64,000 nt of DNA, from contig NZ_JNWO01000002.1 in the NCBI RefSeq assembly GCF_000716435.1, positions 496,001 to 560,000 of the forward strand, read 5' to 3'. The position numbers and the translations under genes are program-made. A model generated the notes under the pieces. That model made no database searches, was not told the origin of the DNA, and was given only the letters and a program-made list of their open reading frames with translations. Origin of the DNA: Streptomyces xylophagus (GTDB taxonomy: Bacteria > Actinomycetota > Actinomycetes > Streptomycetales > Streptomycetaceae). Below, piece after piece: positions 52,659-60,550 of the stretch (the stretch's first letter is position 1; the number at the start of each line of letters is the position of its first letter).

Positions 52659-53504
52659 ATGGGGACTGTGGCCGCGCTGTACCGGTATCCGGTGAAGTCG
52701 ATGTTGGGTGAGGCAGTGATCGCCGTCGCGGTCACGGAGAGCGGGCTTTCCGGGGACCGGGTGTACGCCGTCCTCGACGGGACGGGCGCGGTGGGCAGCG
52801 CCAAACACCCGCGGAAGTGGGGCGAGTTGCTGCGCTGCCGGAGCCGACTGGACGACTCGGGTGTGGTCCGGGTCGTACTGCCGGACGGGACCGCGCTGCC
52901 GGTCGAAGAACCGGACCTGGACGGGGAGTTGTCCAAGCTGCTGGGGCGCCAGGTGTTCGTCTCGGCTGTCGTACCGGACCACGGTCGACTGGAGCGCGCG
53001 GTACCCGAGTACGAGGGCGGTGTCCCGGAGGTCGTGCGGGAGTCGGCGACCGTCGACGTCACGGGGGACAGCATCACCACGGGCGGTGTCGCACCGGGGA
53101 CGTTCTTCGACTTCGGCCGGGTCCATCTCGTCACCACGGCGGCCCTGGACCGGATGCGCACCGTGTACCCCGCCGGGGACTTCGACGCGCGCCGCTTCCG
53201 GCCGAACCTGGTCGTGAACACCCTTGGCGGGCCGGGCTTTCCGGAGGACGCCTGGGTGGGGTCGCGCCTGCGAGTGGGGGAGGCGCTGTTCCGGGTGCTG
53301 GTGCCCACACCGCGCTGCGTGATCCCCACCCTCGGCCATGACGAACTGCCGCCGGACCCCGGCATCATGCGTGCCGTCGCCCGCGACCACCGCATACCGG
53401 TGTTCGACCTCGGTCGGCTGTCGTGCCTAGGTGTGTATCTGGACGTGCTGGAGGCGGGGACGGTGCGGGTGGGTGACCCGATCGCGTTGGAGGAAGCTGC
53501 GTGA
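52659..53504 (+). CDS. MOSC domain protein
   Basis: A 281-residue protein with an N-terminal beta-barrel (MOSC_N, ALYRYPVKSMLGEAV) and a C-terminal MOSC domain containing the conserved Cys in LVPTPRCVIPT. MOSC proteins bind molybdenum cofactor and carry out sulfur transfer or N-hydroxylated-substrate reduction. CATAGT ends 6 nt before the ATG, indicating a leaderless start. It follows the M24 gene on the same strand. Confidence 0.88.
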   Translation: MGTVAALYRYPVKSMLGEAVIAVAVTESGLSGDRVYAVLDGTGAVGSAKHPRKWGELLRCRSRLDDSGVVRVVLPDGTALPVEEPDLDGELSKLLGRQVFVSAVVPDHGRLERAVPEYEGGVPEVVRESATVDVTGDSITTGGVAPGTFFDFGRVHLVTTAALDRMRTVYPAGDFDARRFRPNLVVNTLGGPGFPEDAWVGSRLRVGEALFRVLVPTPRCVIPTLGHDELPPDPGIMRAVARDHRIPVFDLGRLSCLGVYLDVLEAGTVRVGDPIALEEAA

Positions 53505-53624
53505 CCGCGACATGGGGTGGGCGCGGGTTCTTGCCTTCACTCTCACGTCGGTCGGGGACCGGCGCATCGACGCGCCCTTGAGCGCGGGTTCCCCGGCACC
53601 GACGAAAGGCCTTTGCGCGTGCCG

Positions 53625-56069
53625 TCACCCGAGGCGCTGCACGGTGACGACGACTTCCAGCGGCGCGCACTCCGGTGCCGAGGCGACGAGGTGGATCCTG
53701 CCGGGGCCGGTCGGGCGGAGGACGGCGAGGGCGCGGCCCTCGTAGGTGCGGCGTTCGGTGGCGTCGAAGCGTTCCTCGGTGGACGGGTCGGCGCTGCCGA
53801 AGCCCAACAGGACCCCGGCGCCGGAGACTTCGACGGTGACCGGGCGGTCGGCGGCGGTGTGCAGGGTGCCGTTCGGGTCCGTCAGTGTGAGGGTGACGTA
53901 GGCGAGGTCACCGCCGTTCGTCGTGATGCTCGGGCGGTCGGATGCGGCGTTCAGCTGTACCGGGCCGGTCGCGGTGTGCAGGGTGTGGCGGCCGGTCTCG
54001 GTGCCGTCGCGGTAGGCGATGGCGAGGAGTTCGCCGGGCTCGTACGCCGTGTCGAACTCGGTGCGGAAACGGTGGTCCTCTCCCACCGGCCGGCGCCCCA
54101 ACGAGCCTCCGTTGACGAGGAGTTCGACCTCGTCGGCGTCGCCGTAGACCTCTATCGTGATCGGTTCGCCCTCGTGTCCGGGCCACGTCCAGCTGGAGAG
54201 GGAGTCGCTCCAGGCCCATGGTGTTCCGGCCCAGGTCTTGCCGTGGTGCTCGGGGCGGCGGACCGCGAGGTAGGGCTCGGTGCGCAGGCCGAAGACGATC
54301 TCGCGGTAGTAGGAGGCGGGGCGGCGGTGGCCGGTGATGTCGAGGTCGCCGCAGCCCGCGAGGAGGTAGGGGTAGGGAGCGGTGTGCGAGGGGCGCGGCG
54401 ACTCGGGGGTGAGGTATTGGGGGCGGCCGATGCCGACCTCGCCGAGATAGTCCCAGCCGGTCCAGGTGAAGTCGCCGATGACGTGGCCGAGTTGCTCGAC
54501 CAGGCGCCAGTTGCCGTCGATGCGGGTGGGGAAGGTCTCGGTGCCGAGGATGATGCGGTGGGGGAAGAGGTCCTTGTCCATGGTGTAGCGGGCTTCGGCG
54601 TAGTTCATGCCGGCGACGTCGAGTACGGCGAAGGACTCGGCGGTCTTCTCGGTCACGAGAGTGGAGGCGCTGATCGCGTTCATCATGTCGCCCGCGTCGG
54701 CCATGAGGGTGTTGATGCCGGCGCCGTCCGCCGGCGCTTTCTCTCGCATAGCCCTGAGTTCGGACAGGACGGCGAGCATGCCGTTCACCGCGTTCGTGAC
54801 GTAGCGCGTGGGGTCCGACGAGCGGACTTTCTCGGCGAGTCTGCGTCCCCACGCGGCACCTGAGGGTGTGCCGGTCTCCGGGATCTCGTTGCCGATCGAG
54901 TACATGATGACGCTGGGGTGGTTGACGTCCTTGGCCACCATCGCCTCGATGTCGCGTTCCCACCACTCGGGGAAGTCGAGGCTGTAGTCGAACTCGCTCT
55001 TGCCCGACGTCCACACGTCGAAGGCCTCGTCGACGACGAGCATGCCGAGACGGTCGCACGCGTCCAACATCGGCTTGCTCATGGGGTGATGGGACATGCG
55101 GAGCGCGTTGAACCCGGCGTCCTTGAGGAGTTGGACCCGGCGTTCCTCGGCGCGGGCGAAGGTCGCCGCGCCCAGAACTCCGTTGTCGTGGTGGACACAT
55201 GCGCCGCGCAGCTTGACCGTCTCGCCGTTGATCCGCAGCCCGTGCTCGGGATCCAGGCGCAGCGAGCGGATGCCGAAGCCGACGGTCTCGGCGTCCAGGT
55301 CCTTCAGGGCCACGGTGGCGGTGTACAGGGCGGGCGAGGCCGGGCTCCACAGGAACGGGGCCCGCACGTAGAGGCGTTGGCGTACGGTCGCGGGTTCACC
55401 CGGCATCACCGTGGCCTTCGAGACGTCGCTCGCGACGACGCTCCCGCCGCCGTCGCGGATCTCGGTGACGACATCCACCGTACGGATCGCGATCGAGTCG
55501 TTCTCGACCCGCGTCATGACCTCGACCACCGCCCGCTCGCCGTCGATGTCCGGGGTGGTGACCCGGACCCCGTCGGGCGCGATCCGCACCACCTCGCCGA
55601 CGAGCATCCAGGTGTCGCGGTAGATGCCGGCGCCGGTGTACCAGCGCGAGTCACGATGGGTGCGGGCCTCGACGCGGATCTCGTTGTCCTCACCGAAGCG
55701 CAGGAAACGGTCCGCGTCGATGTGGAAGTGCGAGTAGCCGAAGGGGCGTTGGCCCGCGTAGTCCCCGTTGACGAAGACGACGGCGTCGCGCTGGACGCCC
55801 TCGAACTCGAAGAGGATCCGCTTGCCCCGATGCTCCTCCGGAACGAAGAACGTCTTGCGGTACTCGTACGTCCCGCCCGGGAAGTACGCCCCGGCGCCAC
55901 CCTCCATCGTGACTTCGCCGCCGGGCCCGGAGCGCTCCCGCTCGCGCTCGATCATCGCGTCGTGCGGCAACGTCACCGGCCTGAACGGCACCTGCGCTCC
56001 GGAGAGTTCGGCGAACGGATTGACCTTGGGGCGGGTCTGCCAGCCGTCGTTGAAGGACGTGCGGATCAT
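53625..56069 (-). CDS. GH2 family glycosidase (beta-galactosidase-like)
   Basis: An 814-residue glycoside hydrolase of family 2. Order: sugar-binding jelly roll (TYEYRKTFFVPEEHRGKRIL), immunoglobulin-like domain, TIM barrel with acid/base Glu in MYSIGNEIPETG and nucleophile Glu in IILGTETFPTRID, then a DUF4982-type domain and a C-terminal Ig-like domain (YVTLTLTDPNGTLHTAADRP). No signal peptide, so it works in the cytoplasm on imported sugars. GGAG precedes the ATG. It is the second gene after the HSL esterase and likely under the LacI regulator at 57.2 kb. Confidence 0.92.
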   Translation of the reverse strand: MIRTSFNDGWQTRPKVNPFAELSGAQVPFRPVTLPHDAMIERERERSGPGGEVTMEGGAGAYFPGGTYEYRKTFFVPEEHRGKRILFEFEGVQRDAVVFVNGDYAGQRPFGYSHFHIDADRFLRFGEDNEIRVEARTHRDSRWYTGAGIYRDTWMLVGEVVRIAPDGVRVTTPDIDGERAVVEVMTRVENDSIAIRTVDVVTEIRDGGGSVVASDVSKATVMPGEPATVRQRLYVRAPFLWSPASPALYTATVALKDLDAETVGFGIRSLRLDPEHGLRINGETVKLRGACVHHDNGVLGAATFARAEERRVQLLKDAGFNALRMSHHPMSKPMLDACDRLGMLVVDEAFDVWTSGKSEFDYSLDFPEWWERDIEAMVAKDVNHPSVIMYSIGNEIPETGTPSGAAWGRRLAEKVRSSDPTRYVTNAVNGMLAVLSELRAMREKAPADGAGINTLMADAGDMMNAISASTLVTEKTAESFAVLDVAGMNYAEARYTMDKDLFPHRIILGTETFPTRIDGNWRLVEQLGHVIGDFTWTGWDYLGEVGIGRPQYLTPESPRPSHTAPYPYLLAGCGDLDITGHRRPASYYREIVFGLRTEPYLAVRRPEHHGKTWAGTPWAWSDSLSSWTWPGHEGEPITIEVYGDADEVELLVNGGSLGRRPVGEDHRFRTEFDTAYEPGELLAIAYRDGTETGRHTLHTATGPVQLNAASDRPSITTNGGDLAYVTLTLTDPNGTLHTAADRPVTVEVSGAGVLLGFGSADPSTEERFDATERRTYEGRALAVLRPTGPGRIHLVASAPECAPLEVVVTVQRLG

Positions 56070-56118
56070 GAGGGCTCCGTGAGGTGTGGCGGAGGTACCG
56101 GTGCGGGTGGCCGACGGC

Positions 56119-57066
56119 TCATGCCTCGCCGGGTGCCGTCGAGGCCGATCCGGTCACCCGTGCGCCCAGCCAGGCACGGCCGCGCGTCAGCAGCGCGCGG
56201 GCGATGCGTGTGTCGGGGGCCCAGGTCTCGAAGCCGTGGGGAGCGCCGGGGACGAGATCGAACGCGCAGTCCACGCCCGCGTCGCGCAGCCGGTCGGCGT
56301 AGGTGCGGCACTCGTCGGCGAACAGGTCGATGTCGCCGACGCCGATCCACGCCGCGGGCAGCCCGCTCAAGTCGGCGCGCCGGGACGCGACCGCGTGGTC
56401 CGGGGTCTTCGGGCCGCCGGGCCCGGTGCCGAGGTAGGCGTCCCAACCGGCCCTGTTCGCCCTGCTGTGCCACACCCGGTGCCGCACCCCGTCCAACTCG
56501 CGGCGCGCGGCCGTGCGGTCGTCGAGCATCGGGGCGAACAGCCACTGCGCGACCGGCTGGACCCCTCCGGCGTCGTACACCCGCTGCGCCAGGCAGGCGG
56601 CCAGACCCGCGCCCGCGCTGGCACCCCCGACGGCGACGCGCATCCGGTCGATCCCCAGGGAGCCGGCCGACTCCTGCAGCCATCGCCAGGCGGCGGAGAC
56701 GTCGTCGAGCGCGGCCGGGAAGGGGTGTTCGGGGGCGAGCCGGTAGTTCGTCGAGACGACGACGATGCCGAGGTCGCGGGCTGTCGCCGAGCAGAAGGCG
56801 TTGTCCTGGACGACATCGCCGATGACGTACCCGCCGCCGTGCACCCACAGCAGTGCCGCCCCCGAGCCACCACCGGCAGGGGTGTACACGCGCATGCCCC
56901 GGCCCTCGTCCAGGACGCGGACGTCGACACCTTCGACCGGCTCGCCCGGCCCGTGCCGCACGACCAGGGCGTGCACCAGGCGCCGCCCCCATGTCCGACG
57001 TAGTGGCAGCCGTGGCATCCGCGCGACGGCGCGCCGCAGTTCAGGGTCGACCGCGTCGAGTCTCAT
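56119..57066 (-). CDS. HSL-family alpha/beta hydrolase (esterase)
   Basis: A 315-residue esterase of the hormone-sensitive-lipase group. It has the oxyanion motif HGGG (LLWVHGGGYVIGD), nucleophile Ser in VGGASAGAGLAA, Asp in VGDIDLFADE and His in GAPHGFETW. GGAGAG supports the ATG at 57066. It should remove acyl groups from small esters, perhaps acetyl groups from the sugar that the GH2 enzyme cuts. First gene of the leftward unit; the palindrome 57121-57146 is 55 bp upstream. Confidence 0.9.
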   Translation of the reverse strand: MRLDAVDPELRRAVARMPRLPLRRTWGRRLVHALVVRHGPGEPVEGVDVRVLDEGRGMRVYTPAGGGSGAALLWVHGGGYVIGDVVQDNAFCSATARDLGIVVVSTNYRLAPEHPFPAALDDVSAAWRWLQESAGSLGIDRMRVAVGGASAGAGLAACLAQRVYDAGGVQPVAQWLFAPMLDDRTAARRELDGVRHRVWHSRANRAGWDAYLGTGPGGPKTPDHAVASRRADLSGLPAAWIGVGDIDLFADECRTYADRLRDAGVDCAFDLVPGAPHGFETWAPDTRIARALLTRGRAWLGARVTGSASTAPGEA

Positions 57067-57120
57067 GGGCGGCTCTCCTCGAATCCGGTCCGAAGCACGC
57101 ATCTCGAAGCACGCATCCCA

Positions 57121-57146
57121 CAGTAGGTAAATCGTATTACCTACTG
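57121..57146. promoter_or_regulatory. Operator palindrome between esterase/GH2 and LacI regulator
   Basis: CAGTAGGTAA and TTACCTACTG form a perfect 10-bp inverted repeat with a 6-nt spacer. Just before it are two direct copies of CGAAGCACGCAT (57091-57102 and 57105-57116). The palindrome is placed to control the esterase/GH2 unit and possibly the regulator itself. Confidence 0.65.
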
Positions 57147-57247
57147 TCTGCGGTACGGTATCCAGCGCATCCCGCACCGCACAAGCCCCAGATCAGACCC
57201 CACGCAGGAGGCCCGGGCGCCGGGCCCCCGTTCCGAGGAGCGAGCCA

Positions 57248-58180
57248 GTGAGCAGGTCCCCGCGCGCGACAGCCAAGGACGTCGCCCGGGCCAGCGGCGT
57301 CTCACAGACCACGGTGAGCTTCGTTCTCAACGGGGCGGCCGGGCACGTCTCCGAGGAGACACGGGAACGGGTACGGCAGGCCGCTCACGAACTCGGCTAC
57401 GTCCCCAACGGCTCGGCGCAGGCGCTGCGCAAGGGGGCGTCCCGCATCGTCCTGCTCAACATCGAGGGAGCCCCCACCGGCAGCAGCCTCGGCAGCTACA
57501 TCAAGGGCCTCGACGCCGAACTCGCCGTACACCAGCACGTGTTGCTGGTACTGCACGGCCACCTCTCCTCGCAGGCCCTGTCCGACGTGGCACAGGCCGT
57601 CTCTGCGCGGGCCGTGATCGACCTGGGCGACGCGGGCCGTGCGGACGACCTCGGCACCGACACCGAGACGTCCCTCGACGCCTTCTCCGCCCAGGCCGAC
57701 GTACCGGTCCGCTATCTGGTCGACCGGGGCCACCGGCACCTCGCCACCGCCATGCCCGACACCCCGGAACTCCGGACTCTGGCCGGTCTCCGGGGCCGGC
57801 TGATCCGGCGGGCCACGCACGCCGCGGGGCTGCCCGACTGCCCCACGCTCGTCCTGCCCGGCAGCCTCGACACCGCCGAGGAGCGGCTACGGGCGTTCCG
57901 TACCGAACACCCTGACGTCACAGCCGTCCTCGCCTACAACGACGACCTCGCCCTCGTCACGCTCGCCGCGATGCGCCGCCTCGGACTACGGGCACCGGAC
58001 GACCTCGCCGTCATCGGATTCGACGACACCCCGCACGGAGCGCTCTTCTCGCCCGCTCTCACCACCGTGCACATCGACGCGGAGGCCATCGGCCGCAGCG
58101 CAGCACGCGGCGCGCTGGGCCTGCCGGCGGCCGACACCGCCTCCGAACCGGCACAAGTGATCGTCCGGGAGTCCGCGTAG
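57248..58180 (+). CDS. LacI family transcriptional regulator
   Basis: A 310-residue LacI/GalR protein. HTH TAKDVARASGVSQTTVSFVL at residues 8-27 with hinge PNGSAQALRKGASRI. The effector domain is slightly short, since the part between about 110 and 150 is reduced (SARAVIDLGDAGRADDLG). GAGGAG precedes the GTG. It is divergent from the esterase/GH2 unit and should act on the palindrome between them. Confidence 0.9.
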   Translation: MSRSPRATAKDVARASGVSQTTVSFVLNGAAGHVSEETRERVRQAAHELGYVPNGSAQALRKGASRIVLLNIEGAPTGSSLGSYIKGLDAELAVHQHVLLVLHGHLSSQALSDVAQAVSARAVIDLGDAGRADDLGTDTETSLDAFSAQADVPVRYLVDRGHRHLATAMPDTPELRTLAGLRGRLIRRATHAAGLPDCPTLVLPGSLDTAEERLRAFRTEHPDVTAVLAYNDDLALVTLAAMRRLGLRAPDDLAVIGFDDTPHGALFSPALTTVHIDAEAIGRSAARGALGLPAADTASEPAQVIVRESA

Positions 58181-58202
58181 ACGCCCATGCGCCCTATGTG
58201 TC

Positions 58203-58571
58203 CTATACGTCCTTGTCGAGGTGCCGGCGCAGCTGCGCCGTGACGGCGGGGATCTCACGGCGGAACGCCGCCTCGTCCAGGCCGTCGTCCGCCACGACGG
58301 CGAGCAGCGCCCGCTCTCCGACGGCCGTCACGATCACATGGCCCGTGCTGCACCGCGCACTGATCTCGCGCAGGTGCCCGGTGCCGCCCTGATCGGCGAG
58401 CCGGTGGCCGAGAGCGATGGTCGCCGCCGCCACCGCGGCCATGGATTCGGGGTGGGTCTTGTTCACGTCGCTGGCCACGACGAGCCCGTCGCTGGTGGCC
58501 AGCGTGGTCTCGGTGACTCCCATTACGTTGTCCCGCAGGGCGATGAGGAGGTCGGTCACGGGGTCGCTCAT
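58203..58571 (-). CDS. Roadblock/LC7 domain protein (CvnB-like)
   Basis: A 122-residue single roadblock domain: VMGVTETTLATSDGLVVASD, then MAAVAAATIALGHRLADQGG and a C-terminal strand/helix GERALLAVVADDGLDEAAF. In Streptomyces conservons such proteins (CvnB) act as partners for a small GTPase and a sensor kinase-like membrane protein. Here neither is nearby. GGAAGA precedes the ATG. It is third in a leftward group with 58658 and 59494. Confidence 0.87.
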   Translation of the reverse strand: MSDPVTDLLIALRDNVMGVTETTLATSDGLVVASDVNKTHPESMAAVAAATIALGHRLADQGGTGHLREISARCSTGHVIVTAVGERALLAVVADDGLDEAAFRREIPAVTAQLRRHLDKDV

Positions 58572-58657
58572 GGTGTCTTCTTCCTGTTGCGTGCAGGCGG
58601 AGGGACAACGAGGCAGGAGGGGAGCCCGGCCCGAACGAGGCCGGGGGCAGGCGGTGT

Positions 58658-59497
58658 TCAGTCGTGGGGCCGATGTGCCGGTGCGGAGTGCCGGCCGGGG
58701 AGGCGACGCGGGAGCGATGTGGAGTCGAGCGCGGAGGGTGCCGCGGCGGGGGGTGCGATGCGCGGTGCCGTGCTCGGCCGCTGCTCCGTGGAGGGTGTGT
58801 GCGGTCGGACGAGACCGCGGTCCAGCAGGAGTCGTAGGTCGATCATGACGGAGAAGAGGCCTCGGCCCAGAGTGAAGGCGATGTCCCGTGCCGTCCTGCG
58901 TCCGTCCGTGGTGGCCAGGACGTCCTGGTGTCGGGCGGGAAGCCTGCCGACGATTCCGGGGATGCGCGCGGTGGATGCCGTGCGCAGGCGGGTGCGGGCG
59001 AGGGCGGCGACCGAACCGGGTTCCCCGGCAAGGAGGTTGACGCGCCGGGACACTTCGCCGAGGAGTCGCTCGGGGGTGACGCCGGCGTTGCGGTACAGCG
59101 TGGGCACGGGGTCGGTCACCTCCCAGCTGTCGGGTACGGCGAGGGACAGTGCGAAGGCGGCGTCGAAGAGCGCGCTCAGGCTGATGACTTCCAGTTCGCC
59201 GGCGCCGACCAGCCCGCGGTGCACCAGTTCGGCGGCGAGGTGTTCGTGGGTGGTGTCGGCGGCGCGGACCGCCGACCATGCCTCTTCGCCGATTCGGCCC
59301 GACCTGAGCAGCAGGCCTTCGACACCGGGTGCGCCAGGGGTCTCCATGGCCACCACAAGGCCGTCGCGTACGTGGATCGCGCCACCCGGGGTGCCGGTGA
59401 CGACCACGGTGCAGGAACGCTGTTGGGTCTGGAGGGCCACCAACAGGGCGGGAACATTGCGGGAGTCGGGAAGCGGTTCCTTGGTGCCTTCCGTCAT
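58658..59497 (-). CDS. DUF4388/PATAN-like protein
   Basis: A 279-residue protein. The N-terminal part (VPALLVALQTQQRSCTVVVT, then GGAIHVRDGLVVAMETPGA) has the strand-helix pattern of DUF4388/PATAN domains, which occur in gliding, type IV pilus or signalling proteins. The middle (DVLATTDGRRTARDIAFTLG) resembles a winged-helix-like end. The C-terminal 50 residues are Pro/Ser/Arg-rich and disordered. Its ATG overlaps the stop of the preceding gene (ATGA). Confidence 0.7.
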   Translation of the reverse strand: MTEGTKEPLPDSRNVPALLVALQTQQRSCTVVVTGTPGGAIHVRDGLVVAMETPGAPGVEGLLLRSGRIGEEAWSAVRAADTTHEHLAAELVHRGLVGAGELEVISLSALFDAAFALSLAVPDSWEVTDPVPTLYRNAGVTPERLLGEVSRRVNLLAGEPGSVAALARTRLRTASTARIPGIVGRLPARHQDVLATTDGRRTARDIAFTLGRGLFSVMIDLRLLLDRGLVRPHTPSTEQRPSTAPRIAPPAAAPSALDSTSLPRRLPGRHSAPAHRPHD

Positions 59498-59844
59498 GCC
59501 AGCAACTCGTCGGCGTGCCGGTTCAGTTCGCGCAGTGCCCAGGTGAGGTTGGTGCGTTCGCGGTCGACGGTCGCGCACAGCAGCAAGGGGTCGCCCTGCC
59601 GCGGGAGTTGGATCGTCACCAGATGCTGGGTGGAGGTCGTCACGATGACGTTCTCCAACTCGCCCGCCGCACCTGCCCGAGTGAGGCGGATACGGGCGAT
59701 CTCCGCTATTTCGCAGGAGTCCTGACTGGCACTCACATCACCCAGTTCCGCATAGGAAAGGCCGGTGACGGCATCCAGCAGTGCGGCTCCGCTGATACCG
59801 GGCGTGGTCAGGGCGCGGCCCAGTGCGGCGTCGAGCGATGACAA
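59494..59844 (-). CDS. Roadblock-like small protein
   Basis: A 116-residue protein with a roadblock-like fold pattern (GISGAALLDAVTGLSYAELG, STQHLVTIQLPRQGDPLLLC) and a closing helix DRERTNLTWALRELNRHADE. The start is a TTG with GGGGGG upstream; no better start is seen. It is a distant paralogue of the gene at 60009, sharing the LxDxxxGxxxxxLG and DRERxNLxxAxxxL patterns. First gene of the leftward group and divergent from that paralogue. Confidence 0.72.
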   Translation of the reverse strand: MSSLDAALGRALTTPGISGAALLDAVTGLSYAELGDVSASQDSCEIAEIARIRLTRAGAAGELENVIVTTSTQHLVTIQLPRQGDPLLLCATVDRERTNLTWALRELNRHADELLA

Positions 59845-60008
59845 AGGTCCCCCCTTCAGTCACTCTGCCGAGCAGACTACTTTATTTGCCAACTATCGCA
59901 ACTCTGACCAAAGATGGTGTTGTCTGATACCCGCACGGTTCGCATTGGGACCGTATTCGTGGCGAGATCCCGTGTCTTGCCGGGTCGTGAGGGGAAACGA
60001 GGCACCAC

Positions 60009-60374
60009 GTGAACATTGAGGCGACACTCAAGGAAGCGATGACTATCGACGGGGCCCTGGGGGTGTCCCTGGTCGACTACGAGAGCGGCATGACGCTGGG
60101 GGCGTTGGGCGGTGGGCCGCATCTGGACCTGGAGGTCGCGGGGGCGGGCAACACCGAGGTCGTGCGGGCGAAGCAGCGCACGCTGAAGTCCATCAACGTG
60201 GACGACCAGATCGAGGACATCCTGATCACCCTTGGTCGGCAGTACCACCTGATCAGGCCGCTGGTGAGTGCGCGCGGCTCGCTCTTCCTGTACCTGGCCC
60301 TGGATCGGGAGCGCAGCAATCTGGCGCTGGCGCGGCATAACCTCAAGCGCCTTGAGGCTGCGCTGGAGGTATAA
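60009..60374 (+). CDS. Roadblock-like small protein (paralogue of 59494)
   Basis: A 121-residue protein: GALGVSLVDYESGMTLGALG, then VDDQIEDILITLGRQYHLIR and LALDRERSNLALARHNLKRL. It has the length and secondary-structure pattern of roadblock/LC7 proteins and pairs across a 164-bp A/T-richer divergent region with its paralogue. GTG start with GAGGGG further upstream. A role as a small subunit in a GTPase-linked signalling complex is possible but not shown. Confidence 0.75.
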   Translation: MNIEATLKEAMTIDGALGVSLVDYESGMTLGALGGGPHLDLEVAGAGNTEVVRAKQRTLKSINVDDQIEDILITLGRQYHLIRPLVSARGSLFLYLALDRERSNLALARHNLKRLEAALEV

Positions 60375-60550
60375 ACGCCGTGTGGCATATGACAATTGAG
60401 TAGTCGCGACGCCGGTTCGGTCTCGGTGCGGAAATGCGCGCCGAGACCGGCCGGGACTTGGTGATGCCGTATTCCGGGACATGGGGCTGCGGTTGAAACG
60501 GCAATAATTGTCTAGTCCACAAATGTCTAGTCCTCTTATCGCGGTTTCGC

